From Tatumella terrea (GTDB lineage Bacteria; Pseudomonadota; Gammaproteobacteria; Enterobacterales; Enterobacteriaceae), in NCBI RefSeq assembly GCF_039523755.1, contig NZ_BAAAFX010000017.1, forward strand, positions 1 through 64,000: a stretch of 64,000 nucleotides of DNA. The letters are read 5' to 3'. The notes below the pieces were generated by a model. The model saw only the letters and a list, made by a program, of their open reading frames with translations. It was not told the origin of the DNA and did no database searches. Made by a program: the position numbers and the translations under genes. Of the stretch, positions 1 to 9,562 are shown piece by piece (within the stretch, counting starts at the first letter, position 1; every line of letters starts with the position of its first letter).

Positions 1-24
1 AGGCCCAAAAAGCCAAAATATCCC

Positions 25-62
25 TTAAAAAACAATGCCGGTCACCTTAAGTGACCGGCATT
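25..62 (-). terminator. Terminator of acrAB
   Basis: A 12-bp perfect stem (34-45 with 51-62, loop CTTAA) lies 44 bases past the acrB stop. On the minus strand it is followed by TTGTTTTTT. This is a textbook intrinsic terminator for the acrA-acrB transcript. Confidence 0.85.
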
Positions 63-105
63 AGGCTGCCAGGCAGCCTCTTTAGTCATACGGAATTTCT
101 GAGGA

Positions 106-3100
106 TTATTTATCCTGCGCAGAGACTCCGGTACGGGTCGCGCTATTGTCTTTACCAAATCTGCGACGAACCACCACAAAGAAGACAGGCACGAGGAAGA
201 TAGCCAGACAGGTTGCCGTCACCATACCACCGATAACGCCGGTACCTACAGCATTCTGAGATCCGGAGCCGGCACCGGTACTGATAGCCAGTGGCAGAAC
301 CCCCAGGATAAAGGCCAGCGAGGTCATCAGAATCGGACGCAGACGCATACGGACCGCTTCAAGCGTCGCTTCCACCAGACCTTTGCCTTCTTTATCCATC
401 AGGTCCTTCGCAAACTCGACAATCAGGATGGCGTTTTTCGCCGACAGACCGATGGTGGTCAGTAAGCCCACCACAAAGTAGACGTCGTTACTCAGTCCTC
501 TCAGGGTCGTGAATAACAGAGCACCGACAATACCCAGTGGAACAACCAGCATTACCGCAAACGGTATCGACCAGCTTTCATACAGTGCTGCCAGACACAG
601 GAACACGACAATCAGGGAAATGGCATACAATGCCGGCGCCTGGTTACCGGACATCTGTTCCTGATAGGACATCCCGGTCCACTGATAGCCAATTCCGGCC
701 GGCAGTTTCGACGCCAGTTGTTCCATCAGTGCCATGGCTTCCCCGGAGCTTTTACCGGCGGCAGGCTGGCCCAGAATCTCCATAGATGGCAGACCATTAT
801 AACGCTCCAGACGTGGAGAACCGTATTGCCATTTCGCTGTGGTAAAGGCAGAGAACGGCACCATCTGATCGTTACTGTTACGCACATACCATTTATTGAT
901 ATCCGAAGGCAGCATACGGGCATCGGCTTCACCCATCACGTACACCTTCTTCACACGTCCCCGGTCGATAAAGTCATTGACGTAGGAGCCACCCCAGGCG
1001 GCGCCCAGTGTGGTGTTGATATCAGAGATGGACACACCCAGAGCCGTCGCTTTTTCCTGATCGATAATCAACCGGTATTGCGGCGTATCTTCCAGACCGT
1101 TAGGGCGGACACCGGTCAGGACATCAGGATGCTGCGCGGCCATTCCCAGAAGCTGGTTTCTGGCCTCGGTCAGTTTCTCGTGTCCCAGGTTTGCCTGGTC
1201 TATCAGTTCAAAGTCGAACCCTGTCGCATTACCTAATTCGATAATTGCCGGCAGGTTGAACGGAATGACGAAGGCATCTTTAATCTGCCCCAGTGCGGCC
1301 ATAGCACGCCCTGCAATCGCGGGTACCTTGTTGGCACTGCCGGTACGTTCATCCCAGGGTTTCAGACTGACGAAGGCAATACCGGTATTCTGACCGCGTC
1401 CGGAGAATCCGAAACCATTCACGGTGAAGACCGAATTGACATTGTCCTTCTCTTTGGTCAGGAAGTAATTCGTCACCTGATCCAGCACTTTCTGGGTACG
1501 CTGCTGAGTTGCCCCTGCGGGTAATTGCGCCTGAGCTAACAACAGCCCCTGGTCTTCATCCGGCAGGAACGAGGTCGGTAGCCGGGCAAACAGGAAGACC
1601 ATTGCCACGACAATCGCCAGATAGATCACCAGATAGCGACCGGTACGACGGATGATGTGGCTGACACAAGTCACATAGTGATTGGTGCTTTTTTCGAAGA
1701 TACGGTTAAACCAGCCGAAGAAGCCTTTAGTTTTGCCGTGATCGCCGGGCTTCAGCGGTTTCAGAATGGTCGAACACAATGCCGGAGTCAGGATCAATGC
1801 CACCAGCACAGAGAGTACCATTGCAGAAACGATGGTGACGGAGAACTGGCGGTAAATCACCCCGGTGGATCCGCCGAAGAAAGCCATCGGGATGAAGACA
1901 GCAGACAGGACCAGAGCGATACCGACCAGGGCTCCCTGAATCTGCTCCATCGACCGTTTGGTGGCTTCTTTCGGCGACAGATTTTCTTCTGCCATCACAC
2001 GTTCAACGTTTTCCACCACCACGATGGCATCATCGACCAGCAATCCGATGGCGAGTATCAGCCCGAACATCGTGAGCGTGTTTATCGAATAACCCAGCGC
2101 ATTGATAATGGCAAACGTACCCAGCAAGACAATCGGTACCGCAATGGTCGGTATCAGTGTCGCGCGCAGGCTCTGCATAAACAGATACATCACCAGGAAC
2201 ACCAGCACGATGGCTTCAAACAGCGTTTTGACCACTTCGAAAATAGAAATCTTAACGAATGGCGTGGTGTCATACGGGTAAACAACTTTCAGTCCGTGCG
2301 GGAAAAACGGCTGGAGCTTAGCCAGCTCTGCTTTCACCGCCGTGGCGGTATCCAGTGCGTTGGCACCGGTCGCCAGCTTAATCCCCAGGCCTGCTGCAGG
2401 TTTTCCGTTAAAGCGCGCGATAACATCATAGTTTTCGCCGCCCAGTGCCACTTTAGCGACATCGCCCAGGGTCACTTTGGAACCGTCGGTGTTAACTTTC
2501 AGCAGGATTTTACGGAACTCATCGACTGAAGTCAGACGGGTCTGAGCGATGATAGAAGCATTCAGCTCCTGGTCACTGACCTGCGGACTGCCGCCCAGCT
2601 GACCGGCGGCGATCTGATTGTTCTGCGCTTTAATCGCAGTAATCACATCGACCGGCGTCAGGCCATAGTTATCCAGTTTTGCTGGGTCCATCCAGATACG
2701 CATTGCATACTGTGCACCAAACAATTGAGTATCACCTACCCCCGGGGTACGGCTGATAGGATCTTTAATGTTGGAGGCCACATAGTCGGCAATATCATTC
2801 TGGTCCATGCTGCCGTCATCGCTGACAAAGCCTGCAACCATCAGAAAACTGCTGGAGGATTTTTCGACACTGATCCCTTGCTGCTGGACTTCCTGTGGCA
2901 GAAGCGGGGTTGCAAGCTGCAACTTGTTCTGCACCTGAACCTGCGCAATATCCGGATCAGTCCCGGCGGCAAAGGTCAGCGTAAGCTGCAATGTACCGCT
3001 GGAATCACTGCTGGATGACATATACAGCAAACCGTCAATCCCGTTCATATTTTGTTCTATGACCTGGGTAACGGAATCCTGCAGGGTTTTTGCATCTGCG

Positions 3101-3252
3101 CCCGGGTAGCTTGCCTGGATCTGTACTGCCGGAGGAGCAACGTCAGGATATTGCTCGATCGGAAGTTTCAGAATCGACAACGCGCCCGCCAGCATGACAA
3201 TGATGGCGAGTACCCATGCAAAAATCGGGCGTTCGATAAAGAACTTAGCCAT
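106..3252 (-). CDS. acrB: RND multidrug efflux pump inner-membrane transporter AcrB
   Basis: Proton-driven trimeric transporter of the AcrAB-TolC type; it exports drugs, bile salts and detergents from the periplasm and inner membrane. The 1048-residue length equals that of AcrB. The N-terminus MAKFFIERPIFAWVLAI is diagnostic, the proton-relay Asp pair is in GLLVDDAIVVVENVERV near residue 407, and the relay Lys is in SAKNAILIVEFAKD in the second transmembrane half. It lies 40 bp after acrA on the same strand and ends at a strong terminator, so it is the last gene of acrAB. Paralogues such as AcrD or AcrF are less likely because acrR sits next door. Confidence 0.95.
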   Translation of the reverse strand: MAKFFIERPIFAWVLAIIVMLAGALSILKLPIEQYPDVAPPAVQIQASYPGADAKTLQDSVTQVIEQNMNGIDGLLYMSSSSDSSGTLQLTLTFAAGTDPDIAQVQVQNKLQLATPLLPQEVQQQGISVEKSSSSFLMVAGFVSDDGSMDQNDIADYVASNIKDPISRTPGVGDTQLFGAQYAMRIWMDPAKLDNYGLTPVDVITAIKAQNNQIAAGQLGGSPQVSDQELNASIIAQTRLTSVDEFRKILLKVNTDGSKVTLGDVAKVALGGENYDVIARFNGKPAAGLGIKLATGANALDTATAVKAELAKLQPFFPHGLKVVYPYDTTPFVKISIFEVVKTLFEAIVLVFLVMYLFMQSLRATLIPTIAVPIVLLGTFAIINALGYSINTLTMFGLILAIGLLVDDAIVVVENVERVMAEENLSPKEATKRSMEQIQGALVGIALVLSAVFIPMAFFGGSTGVIYRQFSVTIVSAMVLSVLVALILTPALCSTILKPLKPGDHGKTKGFFGWFNRIFEKSTNHYVTCVSHIIRRTGRYLVIYLAIVVAMVFLFARLPTSFLPDEDQGLLLAQAQLPAGATQQRTQKVLDQVTNYFLTKEKDNVNSVFTVNGFGFSGRGQNTGIAFVSLKPWDERTGSANKVPAIAGRAMAALGQIKDAFVIPFNLPAIIELGNATGFDFELIDQANLGHEKLTEARNQLLGMAAQHPDVLTGVRPNGLEDTPQYRLIIDQEKATALGVSISDINTTLGAAWGGSYVNDFIDRGRVKKVYVMGEADARMLPSDINKWYVRNSNDQMVPFSAFTTAKWQYGSPRLERYNGLPSMEILGQPAAGKSSGEAMALMEQLASKLPAGIGYQWTGMSYQEQMSGNQAPALYAISLIVVFLCLAALYESWSIPFAVMLVVPLGIVGALLFTTLRGLSNDVYFVVGLLTTIGLSAKNAILIVEFAKDLMDKEGKGLVEATLEAVRMRLRPILMTSLAFILGVLPLAISTGAGSGSQNAVGTGVIGGMVTATCLAIFLVPVFFVVVRRRFGKDNSATRTGVSAQDK

Positions 3253-3292
3253 GGATCACTGGCTCCTGTTAAAACGATAATTTTGCGGACAG

Positions 3293-4462
3293 TTATTGCG
3301 CATTGCTGCTACCGGAATCAGGAGTAACCTCTTCCGGCGTCACGCTGGCACCCGGCTGGGCACGCTGCAGACCGACAGTAATGACCCGATCACCGGATTT
3401 AAGTCCGCTTGTCACCAGCCATTGATTACCGATTGCCTGAGAAGCATCCACCTGGCGTAACTCAACTTTATTATCGCTGCCGACCACCAACGCTGTCGCC
3501 TGACCTGTCGGCGTCCGGGTGATCGCCTGCTGAGGCACCAGCAGTGCATCCGGGTTGGTCCCTTCATCCAGTTTTGCGCGAACAAACATGCCCGGTAACA
3601 GGCTATGGTCCGGATTAGGAATAATGGCACGCAGGGTAATGGAGCCGGTGGTCTGGTCCACGGTGACGTCGGAAAACTCCAGTGTCCCGGTCTGATTGAA
3701 CGGTTGCCCGTTATCCATAATCAGCGTGACTTTGGCTTTGCCCTGAGTCTGTTTTAACTGACCGGAAGCCAGCTCGGAACGCAGACGCAGGAACTGATCG
3801 CTCGACTGAGTGACATCGACATACATCGGGTCCAGCTGCTGAACCGTTGCCAGCGCAGTGGTCTGAGCATTCTGGACCAGCGCACCTTCGGTCACCGCCG
3901 ATTTGCCAATCCGGCCGGAAATCGGGGAAGTCACTTTGGTGTAGGCCAGATTGATGCGGGCAGTTTCGACACTGGCTTTCGCTGACTGAACGGCGGCATT
4001 GTTCTGCGCGGCAGTGGCGACGGCAGTATCATATTCCTGTTCGCTGATATAGCGGGTTCCGAGCAGAGGTTTATAACGACGAACCGTTAAATCGGCAATA
4101 CGCGCGTTTGCCTGAGCTTTAGCTAAATCACCCAGCGCACTGTCGTAAGCGGCCTGATAGGTGGCCGGGTCAATCTGATATAACGATTGTCCCGCCCGGA
4201 CATCACTGCCTTCTGCAAAATTACGTTTCAGGATGATGCCGGAGACCTGGGGGCGAACTTCAGCCACCCGGTATGCCAGGGTACGGCCGGGAAGCTCAGT
4301 CGTCATAGCCAGCGGCTGAGCTTTTAATGTGACGACGCCTACTTCGGGGGGCTGCTGCTGGCCCGATTGCTGCGTTTTATTGTTATCACATCCGGTGAGT
4401 GCGACGCTCCCGGAAAACATCAGGATGGCCGCCAGAGGTGACAATCCTCTGTTTTTTTTCAT
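3293..4462 (-). CDS. acrA: RND efflux periplasmic adaptor AcrA
   Basis: Membrane-fusion lipoprotein that joins AcrB to the TolC channel. The N-terminus is a lipoprotein signal, MKKNRGLSPLAAILMFSGS, with lipobox LTGC (Cys25). The mature part has the adaptor order lipoyl/barrel-sandwich, alpha-hairpin (about residues 100-170, Ala/Gln-rich) and beta-barrel. The C-terminus is Ser/Asn-rich. At 389 residues it is close to E. coli AcrA (397). It is first gene of acrAB, divergent from acrR, with the presumed AcrR operator between them. Confidence 0.95.
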   Translation of the reverse strand: MKKNRGLSPLAAILMFSGSVALTGCDNNKTQQSGQQQPPEVGVVTLKAQPLAMTTELPGRTLAYRVAEVRPQVSGIILKRNFAEGSDVRAGQSLYQIDPATYQAAYDSALGDLAKAQANARIADLTVRRYKPLLGTRYISEQEYDTAVATAAQNNAAVQSAKASVETARINLAYTKVTSPISGRIGKSAVTEGALVQNAQTTALATVQQLDPMYVDVTQSSDQFLRLRSELASGQLKQTQGKAKVTLIMDNGQPFNQTGTLEFSDVTVDQTTGSITLRAIIPNPDHSLLPGMFVRAKLDEGTNPDALLVPQQAITRTPTGQATALVVGSDNKVELRQVDASQAIGNQWLVTSGLKSGDRVITVGLQRAQPGASVTPEEVTPDSGSSNAQ

Positions 4463-4549
4463 AAATAAACCTCTAATATCCGGAATTTATCTGGCCACTG
4501 TTCTTAAAAAAGGGGCAGTGGCTGTGTAATTACACAAGCCATGATATGA

Positions 4550-4573
4550 TACATATATACATGAATGTATGTA
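4550..4573. promoter_or_regulatory. AcrR operator in the acrA-acrR intergenic region
   Basis: An imperfect 24-bp palindrome whose right half, ATGAATGTATGTA, matches the known E. coli AcrR operator; the left half TACATATATACAT differs at a few positions. It sits between the divergent acrA and acrR genes, where it could repress both. The E. coli comparison is from memory of the published operator. Confidence 0.8.
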
Positions 4574-4632
4574 AATCCTTATATCGCCTGTACAACGGCG
4601 TATGACCCGTGATCTGACTAAGAACCATTTAT

Positions 4633-5265
4633 ATGGCACGAAAAACCAAACAGCAGGCACTTGAAACCCGTCAACAGATACTCGATGCTGCGATCCACTG
4701 CTTTTCTACCCGGGGTGTTTCTTCAACCTCGTTGTCAGATATTGCAATCCGGGCGGGTGTGACACGAGGTGCTATTTATTGGCACTTTAAAAATAAAATA
4801 GACATTCTTAATGAAATCTGGCTGCAGAGTGATGAGTGTCTGGATAAGCTCGAACTGGAATATCAGAACCAATATCCGGATGACCCCATGGCACAAATCC
4901 GTGCCTTACTTGTGTCACTGCTGCAGTCGACGGTGAGAGACAGTTCCCGAAGAGCATTAATGGAAATTATATTCCATAAATGCGAGTTTGTCGGAGAAAT
5001 GGAAACATTCCAAAAAATCCAGCAAGACATGTTATTAGAATGTTATCCGAAGGTCGAAAGTACATTAAATAAATGCATTGCTGCCGGTCAGCTCCCCGAA
5101 AAACTTAATACCCGACAGGCCGCGATTATGATGCGCAGTTATATCAGTGGCCTGATGGAGAACTGGTTATTTACACCCACTGGTTTTGATTTAGAAAATG
5201 ATGCCGGGCCACTGGTTGATGCTTTTATGGATATGTTGCGCTTAAGCCCGGTACTGCGGAAATAA
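4633..5265 (+). CDS. acrR: TetR-family repressor AcrR
   Basis: Local repressor of acrAB and of itself; drug binding to its C-terminal domain releases DNA. The N-terminal TetR helix-turn-helix is clear (SLSDIAIRAGVTRGAIYWHF, residues about 33-52), followed by an all-helical ligand domain; 210 residues against 215 in E. coli. It is transcribed away from acrA across a palindromic operator. The gene is full length with no disrupting change seen. In E. coli mscK follows acrR; here rsmS follows directly in convergent orientation. Confidence 0.93.
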   Translation: MARKTKQQALETRQQILDAAIHCFSTRGVSSTSLSDIAIRAGVTRGAIYWHFKNKIDILNEIWLQSDECLDKLELEYQNQYPDDPMAQIRALLVSLLQSTVRDSSRRALMEIIFHKCEFVGEMETFQKIQQDMLLECYPKVESTLNKCIAAGQLPEKLNTRQAAIMMRSYISGLMENWLFTPTGFDLENDAGPLVDAFMDMLRLSPVLRK

Positions 5266-5287
5266 TACCGTCTGAATAAGACAGTAA

Positions 5288-5455
5288 TTAGTCAGCAGCA
5301 GAAAGAGGCTGTTCATTTTTCAGTTTGGCAATATAGTCCTTTCTGACAATTTCCAGCGCTTCCAGTACCACCCGCGGAGAAAGCTGGTTTTGTTCTAAAA
5401 GCATAATTAAATCAACAGCGAGTTTAACCTCTTCAGGTGCGGTGTCCAGCGACAT
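5288..5455 (-). CDS. rsmS: RsmS/YbaM small regulatory protein (DUF2496)
   Basis: A 55-residue protein matching YbaM/RsmS (DUF2496), reported as a pleiotropic regulator of secondary metabolism in soft-rot relatives; its mechanism is not known to me. The core APEEVKLAVDLIMLLEQNQL is conserved. An in-frame TTG at 5476 would add seven residues, but the ATG at 5455 has an AACAGG ribosome site at normal spacing and gives the start seen in E. coli (MSL...), so I chose it. It lies tail to tail with acrR and downstream of priC on the same strand. Confidence 0.85.
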   Translation of the reverse strand: MSLDTAPEEVKLAVDLIMLLEQNQLSPRVVLEALEIVRKDYIAKLKNEQPLSAAD

Positions 5456-5495
5456 AACGTTAACCTGTTCTGCCAAAAAGTGATTTACCTGTATG

Positions 5496-5520
5496 TGCGG
5501 TCAGCGCCAGGCTGACCGCA
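5496..5520 (-). terminator. Hairpin between priC and rsmS
   Basis: A perfect 9-bp stem (TGCGGTCAG / CTGACCGCA) with a 7-base loop lies between the priC stop and rsmS. No T-run follows on the minus strand, so it may be an attenuator or mRNA end-protecting structure rather than a full terminator. Confidence 0.4.
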
Positions 5521-5632
5521 TTAAACCAGAGATAACATTGACTGCCGTTGGCCTGCAAGAAAAAACGGGAATTTCCGAAGGTTAGGGAGCGGGCGCCGCA
5601 TTAATTCACCCGCTGATCTTACCGGGGCCTGG

Positions 5633-6151
5633 TTAATTGTGCAGAGTGGTTTGCCAGTGCGTCTCTTTCAGCGCCAGCCGACAGCGCGCCAGACGCTGTT
5701 CAAGGATCCGCAGTTTTTCACCAATCTCCTGCTGTTGCTGCAATGTCCCGGCCGTGGTTAATTGCTGTTCGTGTTGCAGCAGCATCTCATTCAATCGCGC
5801 TTCATAACCCAGTTGCTGCTGATAAAGGTGCCGCCAGTAGCCTGCCGTCCCCTCAGGCAGGGCCCGGCGTCTGCCTGCCGTCGCCAGTTCCCGCTGCAGG
5901 GCCTGACACTGGGCTGCCATTTTTTCCGTCAGCCAGAGAAATGCCGGAGAGGATGCCGATTCAAACTGATGCAGTTTATCGAGCGACTGCTCTGTCTGCT
6001 GCAGATAGCCGGTCAGTGTCGGGCCGGAGACCGGAAAAAGTGTATTATCGAATCGTTTCTCCCTGCATGCCGGATCACCCGCCCGGGCGATTTGCTGCTT
6101 TAATTGCGCAATTAACATTGCAAACTGGCGGATAATTTTATCTCTGTTCAT
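5633..6151 (-). CDS. priC: Primosomal replication protein N'' PriC
   Basis: Replication-restart protein that loads DnaB at stalled forks lacking a nascent leading strand, working with SSB and Rep. The 172-residue product from MNRDKIIRQFAMLIAQLKQQI matches PriC length (175 in E. coli) and its helical, Gln/Leu/Arg-rich character. The reading frame is open a further 71 codons upstream to 6364, but that extension has no family match, so the internal ATG at 6151 is preferred. The usual neighbour ybaN is absent between priC and apt. Confidence 0.88.
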   Translation of the reverse strand: MNRDKIIRQFAMLIAQLKQQIARAGDPACREKRFDNTLFPVSGPTLTGYLQQTEQSLDKLHQFESASSPAFLWLTEKMAAQCQALQRELATAGRRRALPEGTAGYWRHLYQQQLGYEARLNEMLLQHEQQLTTAGTLQQQQEIGEKLRILEQRLARCRLALKETHWQTTLHN

Positions 6152-6500
6152 TGCAGAACCTGTATTGATAGTACGGTATGAGTAATACGGTAGTGATAAC
6201 GTGGCCGCCTGCCGAAGGGCGCTCATAGTGCCTGAACTTCCCCCGGCATACCCTGCGGCAACCGTCAGATAAACGGTTTTGCAGGGCAGACTGAGTGCTG
6301 TTCTGAGTGAATCAACCCCTGACAGACAGAATAAAAAGGCAGAAGTCGGGGTCTGAGGTTGCAATTATTTTGTAGTTTGCTTAGATTTGTCGGTTTTCCT
6401 ACGCAGTTCCTATCCGTTTTCCTGTCGGCTGTCATCCTCCACAGAGGTTCCGGGCCGGCAGCGGGCTGCGTGTTACTAAGAATTTACCAGGCATACCATT
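6152..6500. other. Gene-free intergenic region priC-apt
   Basis: The divergent spacer between priC and apt. I see no ybaN homologue in either strand. The only long frame is the unsupported upstream extension of priC. It must contain the apt and priC promoters, but I could not assign convincing -35/-10 pairs. Confidence 0.5.
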
Positions 6501-7052
6501 ATGAGCGTAACTGAGCAACAGCTTGAATCCATTAAGAATAGCATCAAAAGTGTTCCCGATTATCCGAAACCCGGGATCCTTTTCCGTGATGTTACCGGAC
6601 TGCTGGAAGATGCAAAAGCATATTCAGCGACCATTGAGATACTGGTCGAACGTTATCGTAATAAAGGCATTACCAAGGTTGTCGGGACGGAAGCCCGTGG
6701 ATTTTTATTCGGGGCGCCGGTGGCATTAGGGCTGGGCGTTGGATTTGTTCCGGTTCGTAAGCCAGGTAAATTACCTCGTGAAACCTTCAGCGAAGCCTTC
6801 AGTCTGGAATACGGCACCGATGTTCTGGAAATGCACACCGATGCGGTGAAACCAGGCGATGTGGTGCTGGTGGTTGATGATCTGTTAGCGACCGGTGGCA
6901 CCATCGAAGCAACAGTGAAGCTTATTCGTCGTGCCGGGGCAGAAGTACATGATGCCGCGTTTGTGATCAATTTATTCGACCTCGAAGGCGAAGCCCGTCT
7001 GAAGGCTCTGGGACTGGAATGTTTCAGCGTCGTTAACTTCCCGGGCCACTAA
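6501..7052 (+). CDS. apt: Adenine phosphoribosyltransferase
   Basis: Salvage enzyme converting adenine and PRPP to AMP and pyrophosphate in the cytosol. At 183 residues it equals E. coli Apt. The PRPP-binding loop VVDDLLATGGT (near residue 125-135) and the segment TEARGFLFGAPVA are intact. The start ATG at 6501 follows the run CTAAGAATTTACCAGG. It precedes dnaX as in E. coli. Confidence 0.95.
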   Translation: MSVTEQQLESIKNSIKSVPDYPKPGILFRDVTGLLEDAKAYSATIEILVERYRNKGITKVVGTEARGFLFGAPVALGLGVGFVPVRKPGKLPRETFSEAFSLEYGTDVLEMHTDAVKPGDVVLVVDDLLATGGTIEATVKLIRRAGAEVHDAAFVINLFDLEGEARLKALGLECFSVVNFPGH

Positions 7053-7243
7053 AACAGGCCGTTCCCGCCTGACCCGCCACCTCATCTAAATAGATAGGCA
7101 ACAGGTCAGGCGGCTGATACACTGAACCCTGTGTTTGTTGGCCCTTTTTGTATCAATAGGTTGCGACAAACGCACCGGGATGCAGAGACGCATATCAGAT
7201 GCGCTGTATGATGTTTTAACCCCAATCCAGTGACTAAATTTCC

Positions 7244-9178
7244 ATGAGTTATCAGGTTCTCGCGCGAAAATGGCGACCACAGGTTTTTGCTGATGTTGTC
7301 GGCCAGCAACATGTTCTCACCGCGCTGGCCAATGGTTTGTCATTGGGCAGACTTCACCATGCTTACCTTTTTTCAGGCACGCGGGGTGTGGGTAAAACCA
7401 CTATCGCCCGGCTACTGGCTAAAGGCCTGAATTGTGAGCAGGGGATCACGGCCACACCCTGTGGTCAGTGCGAAAATTGCCGTGAAATCGAGCAGGGACG
7501 TTTTGTTGATCTGATAGAGATCGATGCCGCCTCCCGGACTAAAGTCGAAGATACCCGTGACCTGCTGGATAACGTGCAATACGCGCCGGCCCGTGGGCGT
7601 TTCAAAGTCTATCTTATCGATGAAGTCCATATGCTTTCGCGTCACAGCTTCAATGCGTTACTGAAGACGCTGGAAGAACCTCCCGAACACGTCAAATTTT
7701 TACTGGCCACGACCGATCCGCAAAAACTACCGGTCACCATTCTGTCCCGCTGTCTGCAATTTCATCTGAAAGCGCTGGATGTCCCGCAGATCAGTCAGCA
7801 ACTGACCCATATTCTGGGCGAAGAGCAGATAGACGCTGAACCCAGGGCCGTGCAGCTGTTAGCCCGTGCAGCGGAAGGCAGCCTGCGTGATGCATTAAGT
7901 CTGACCGATCAGGCCATTGCGATGGGGCAGGGGGCAGTGACGGCCGACACGGTGTCTGCCATGCTGGGCACCCTGGACAACGACCAGCCGCTGGCACTGA
8001 TAGAGGCCCTGGCCACCGGTGAGGGTGATTCGGTGATGTCCTTACTGCAACAGGCCGCCAGCCGTGGCGTAGAATGGGAAGCCTTACTGGTTGAGATGCT
8101 ACGTTTACTGCATTGCATCGCCATGTTGCAGTTATTGCCGTCTACCCTGGATGAAGAATTCCTGACGCACGAACAACAGTTACGTGAACTGGCGAGAAAA
8201 CTGCCGCCTGAAGAGATCCAGCTTTACTACCAGACGTTGCTGGTCGGCAGAAAAGAGCTTGCTTATGCACCGGACCCTCGAATGGGGGTTGAGATGACCT
8301 TACTGCGTGCGCTGGCTTTTCATCCGCTGGCTGACATTAAAGAGCCGGTGACCGGCAGTTTGCCGCAACCGGCGGCCGACCCGATCGCGAAGCCACAGAG
8401 CGCACCGGCACCGGCAGCCCCGACTGCCCGGCCAGCGCCTCAGCCTGCGGATAACAGTGCGGTAGCCGGTTCCACCAGTCAGTTATTGCAGGCCCGTACA
8501 GAGTTATTACGGCGGGGGGCCTCAGCCTCAAAAAAGACTGAGCCGGCGGTGCCCACCGCGCAGCCGGCGCAGAGTGCCCTGCAGCGACTGGCCTCAGTAA
8601 CAGAAAAAGTCGTCAGGAAAACGTCGAAAGAGAGTGATCCGGACGCAGGGAATGCCACCCGACAGGAACGTTATCGCTGGAAAACCCGGCAGCCGGAAAC
8701 GACAGAAGCCGAACCGGTGGCGACCCCGAAAGCACTGCGTACGGCGCTGGAATATGAAAAAACACCAGAGCTTGCCGCCAGACTCGCGGAAGAAGCGAAA
8801 CTCAGGGATGCCTGGGCGAACGAAATAGCGCAGCTGAATTTACCGAAACTGGTACAGCAGCTGGCGCTGAATGCCTGGAAGCAGCAGGAGGGAACACGGG
8901 TTCACCTGCATTTACGTTCGGCGCAGAAACATCTGAATTCCGCGTCCGCAAGGCAGGTACTGACGGAGGTTTTATCGGCGGCGGCAGGTGAAACAGTTGA
9001 ACTGACCATTGAGGCAGACGATAATCCCGCAGTGCTGACACCGCTGGAATGGCGGCAGGCGATTTATGAAGAAAAACTGGAGCAGGCGCGCCAGTCAATC
9101 GTCGATGATCCGCATATCCGGGCAGTACAGAAGTTATTTGATGCCTCTCTGGATGAAGAGAGCATACGACCCGTTTAA
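7244..9178 (+). CDS. dnaX: DNA polymerase III subunits tau and gamma
   Basis: Full-length product tau (644 residues) is the clamp-loader ATPase that also joins polymerase cores and DnaB. N-terminal AAA+ module: Walker A GTRGVGKTT (about 45-53), four-Cys zinc module (about 64-79), Walker B LIDEVHML and sensor SRC. A Pro/Ala/Gln-rich linker (about 365-430) is followed by the tau-specific DnaB- and alpha-binding domains. A -1 frameshift signal at 8530 gives the shorter gamma (432 residues). It is upstream of ybaB-recR, the usual operon. Confidence 0.96.
   Translation: MSYQVLARKWRPQVFADVVGQQHVLTALANGLSLGRLHHAYLFSGTRGVGKTTIARLLAKGLNCEQGITATPCGQCENCREIEQGRFVDLIEIDAASRTKVEDTRDLLDNVQYAPARGRFKVYLIDEVHMLSRHSFNALLKTLEEPPEHVKFLLATTDPQKLPVTILSRCLQFHLKALDVPQISQQLTHILGEEQIDAEPRAVQLLARAAEGSLRDALSLTDQAIAMGQGAVTADTVSAMLGTLDNDQPLALIEALATGEGDSVMSLLQQAASRGVEWEALLVEMLRLLHCIAMLQLLPSTLDEEFLTHEQQLRELARKLPPEEIQLYYQTLLVGRKELAYAPDPRMGVEMTLLRALAFHPLADIKEPVTGSLPQPAADPIAKPQSAPAPAAPTARPAPQPADNSAVAGSTSQLLQARTELLRRGASASKKTEPAVPTAQPAQSALQRLASVTEKVVRKTSKESDPDAGNATRQERYRWKTRQPETTEAEPVATPKALRTALEYEKTPELAARLAEEAKLRDAWANEIAQLNLPKLVQQLALNAWKQQEGTRVHLHLRSAQKHLNSASARQVLTEVLSAAAGETVELTIEADDNPAVLTPLEWRQAIYEEKLEQARQSIVDDPHIRAVQKLFDASLDEESIRPV
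8530..8568 (+). promoter_or_regulatory. dnaX programmed -1 ribosomal frameshift signal
   Basis: Slippery heptamer A AAA AAG at 8530-8536, in the correct phase (TCA AAA AAG). A -1 slip reads GAC then TGA (8539-8541), so gamma would end after Asp432; E. coli gamma has 431 residues. A hairpin follows at 8546-8559 (GCGGT/ACCGC, loop GCCC), extendable by GCCGGC at 8542 and 8563. A G-rich stretch just upstream (8511-8519) could act as the Shine-Dalgarno-like stimulator. Confidence 0.9.
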
Positions 9179-9232
9179 ACATGCTGCAGGTCATCATCGG
9201 GATGGCTGTGGCCTAAGCAGAGAGAGAAAACT

Positions 9233-9562
9233 ATGTTTGGTAAAGGTGGTCTGGGCAACTTAATGAAGCAAGCCCAGCAAATGCAGGACAAAATGTCTCA
9301 GGTTCAGGAAGAGATCGCGGCAATGGAAGTGACCGGTGAATCCGGTGCCGGTCTGGTGAAAGTGACCATTAACGGTGCTCACAACTGCCGCCGTGTGGAA
9401 ATCGACCCGGGCCTGATGGAAGACGATAAAGATATGCTGGAAGACCTGGTGGCCGCCGCTTTTAATGACGCTGCCCGTCGTATTGACGAAGCGCAGAAAG
9501 AGAAGATGGCTTCAGTTTCTTCCGGCATGCAGCTGCCTCCTGGCTTTAAGATGCCTTTCTGA
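9233..9562 (+). CDS. ybaB: Nucleoid-associated protein YbaB/EbfC
   Basis: Small dimeric DNA-binding protein (109 residues, same as E. coli) of the YbaB/EbfC family. It starts MFGKGGLGNLMKQAQQMQDKM and has a Met/Gln-rich helix, then the conserved segment VEIDPGLMEDDKDMLEDLVAAAFNDA. It sits between dnaX and recR, and its stop overlaps the recR start by one base (TGATG), so the pair is translationally coupled. Confidence 0.95.
   Translation: MFGKGGLGNLMKQAQQMQDKMSQVQEEIAAMEVTGESGAGLVKVTINGAHNCRRVEIDPGLMEDDKDMLEDLVAAAFNDAARRIDEAQKEKMASVSSGMQLPPGFKMPF

Noticed and set aside
1657..2529. 290-codon open frame antisense to acrB
   Set aside because: It is a shadow of the conserved acrB coding strand; His/Gln/Arg-rich translation, no family match and no start signal.
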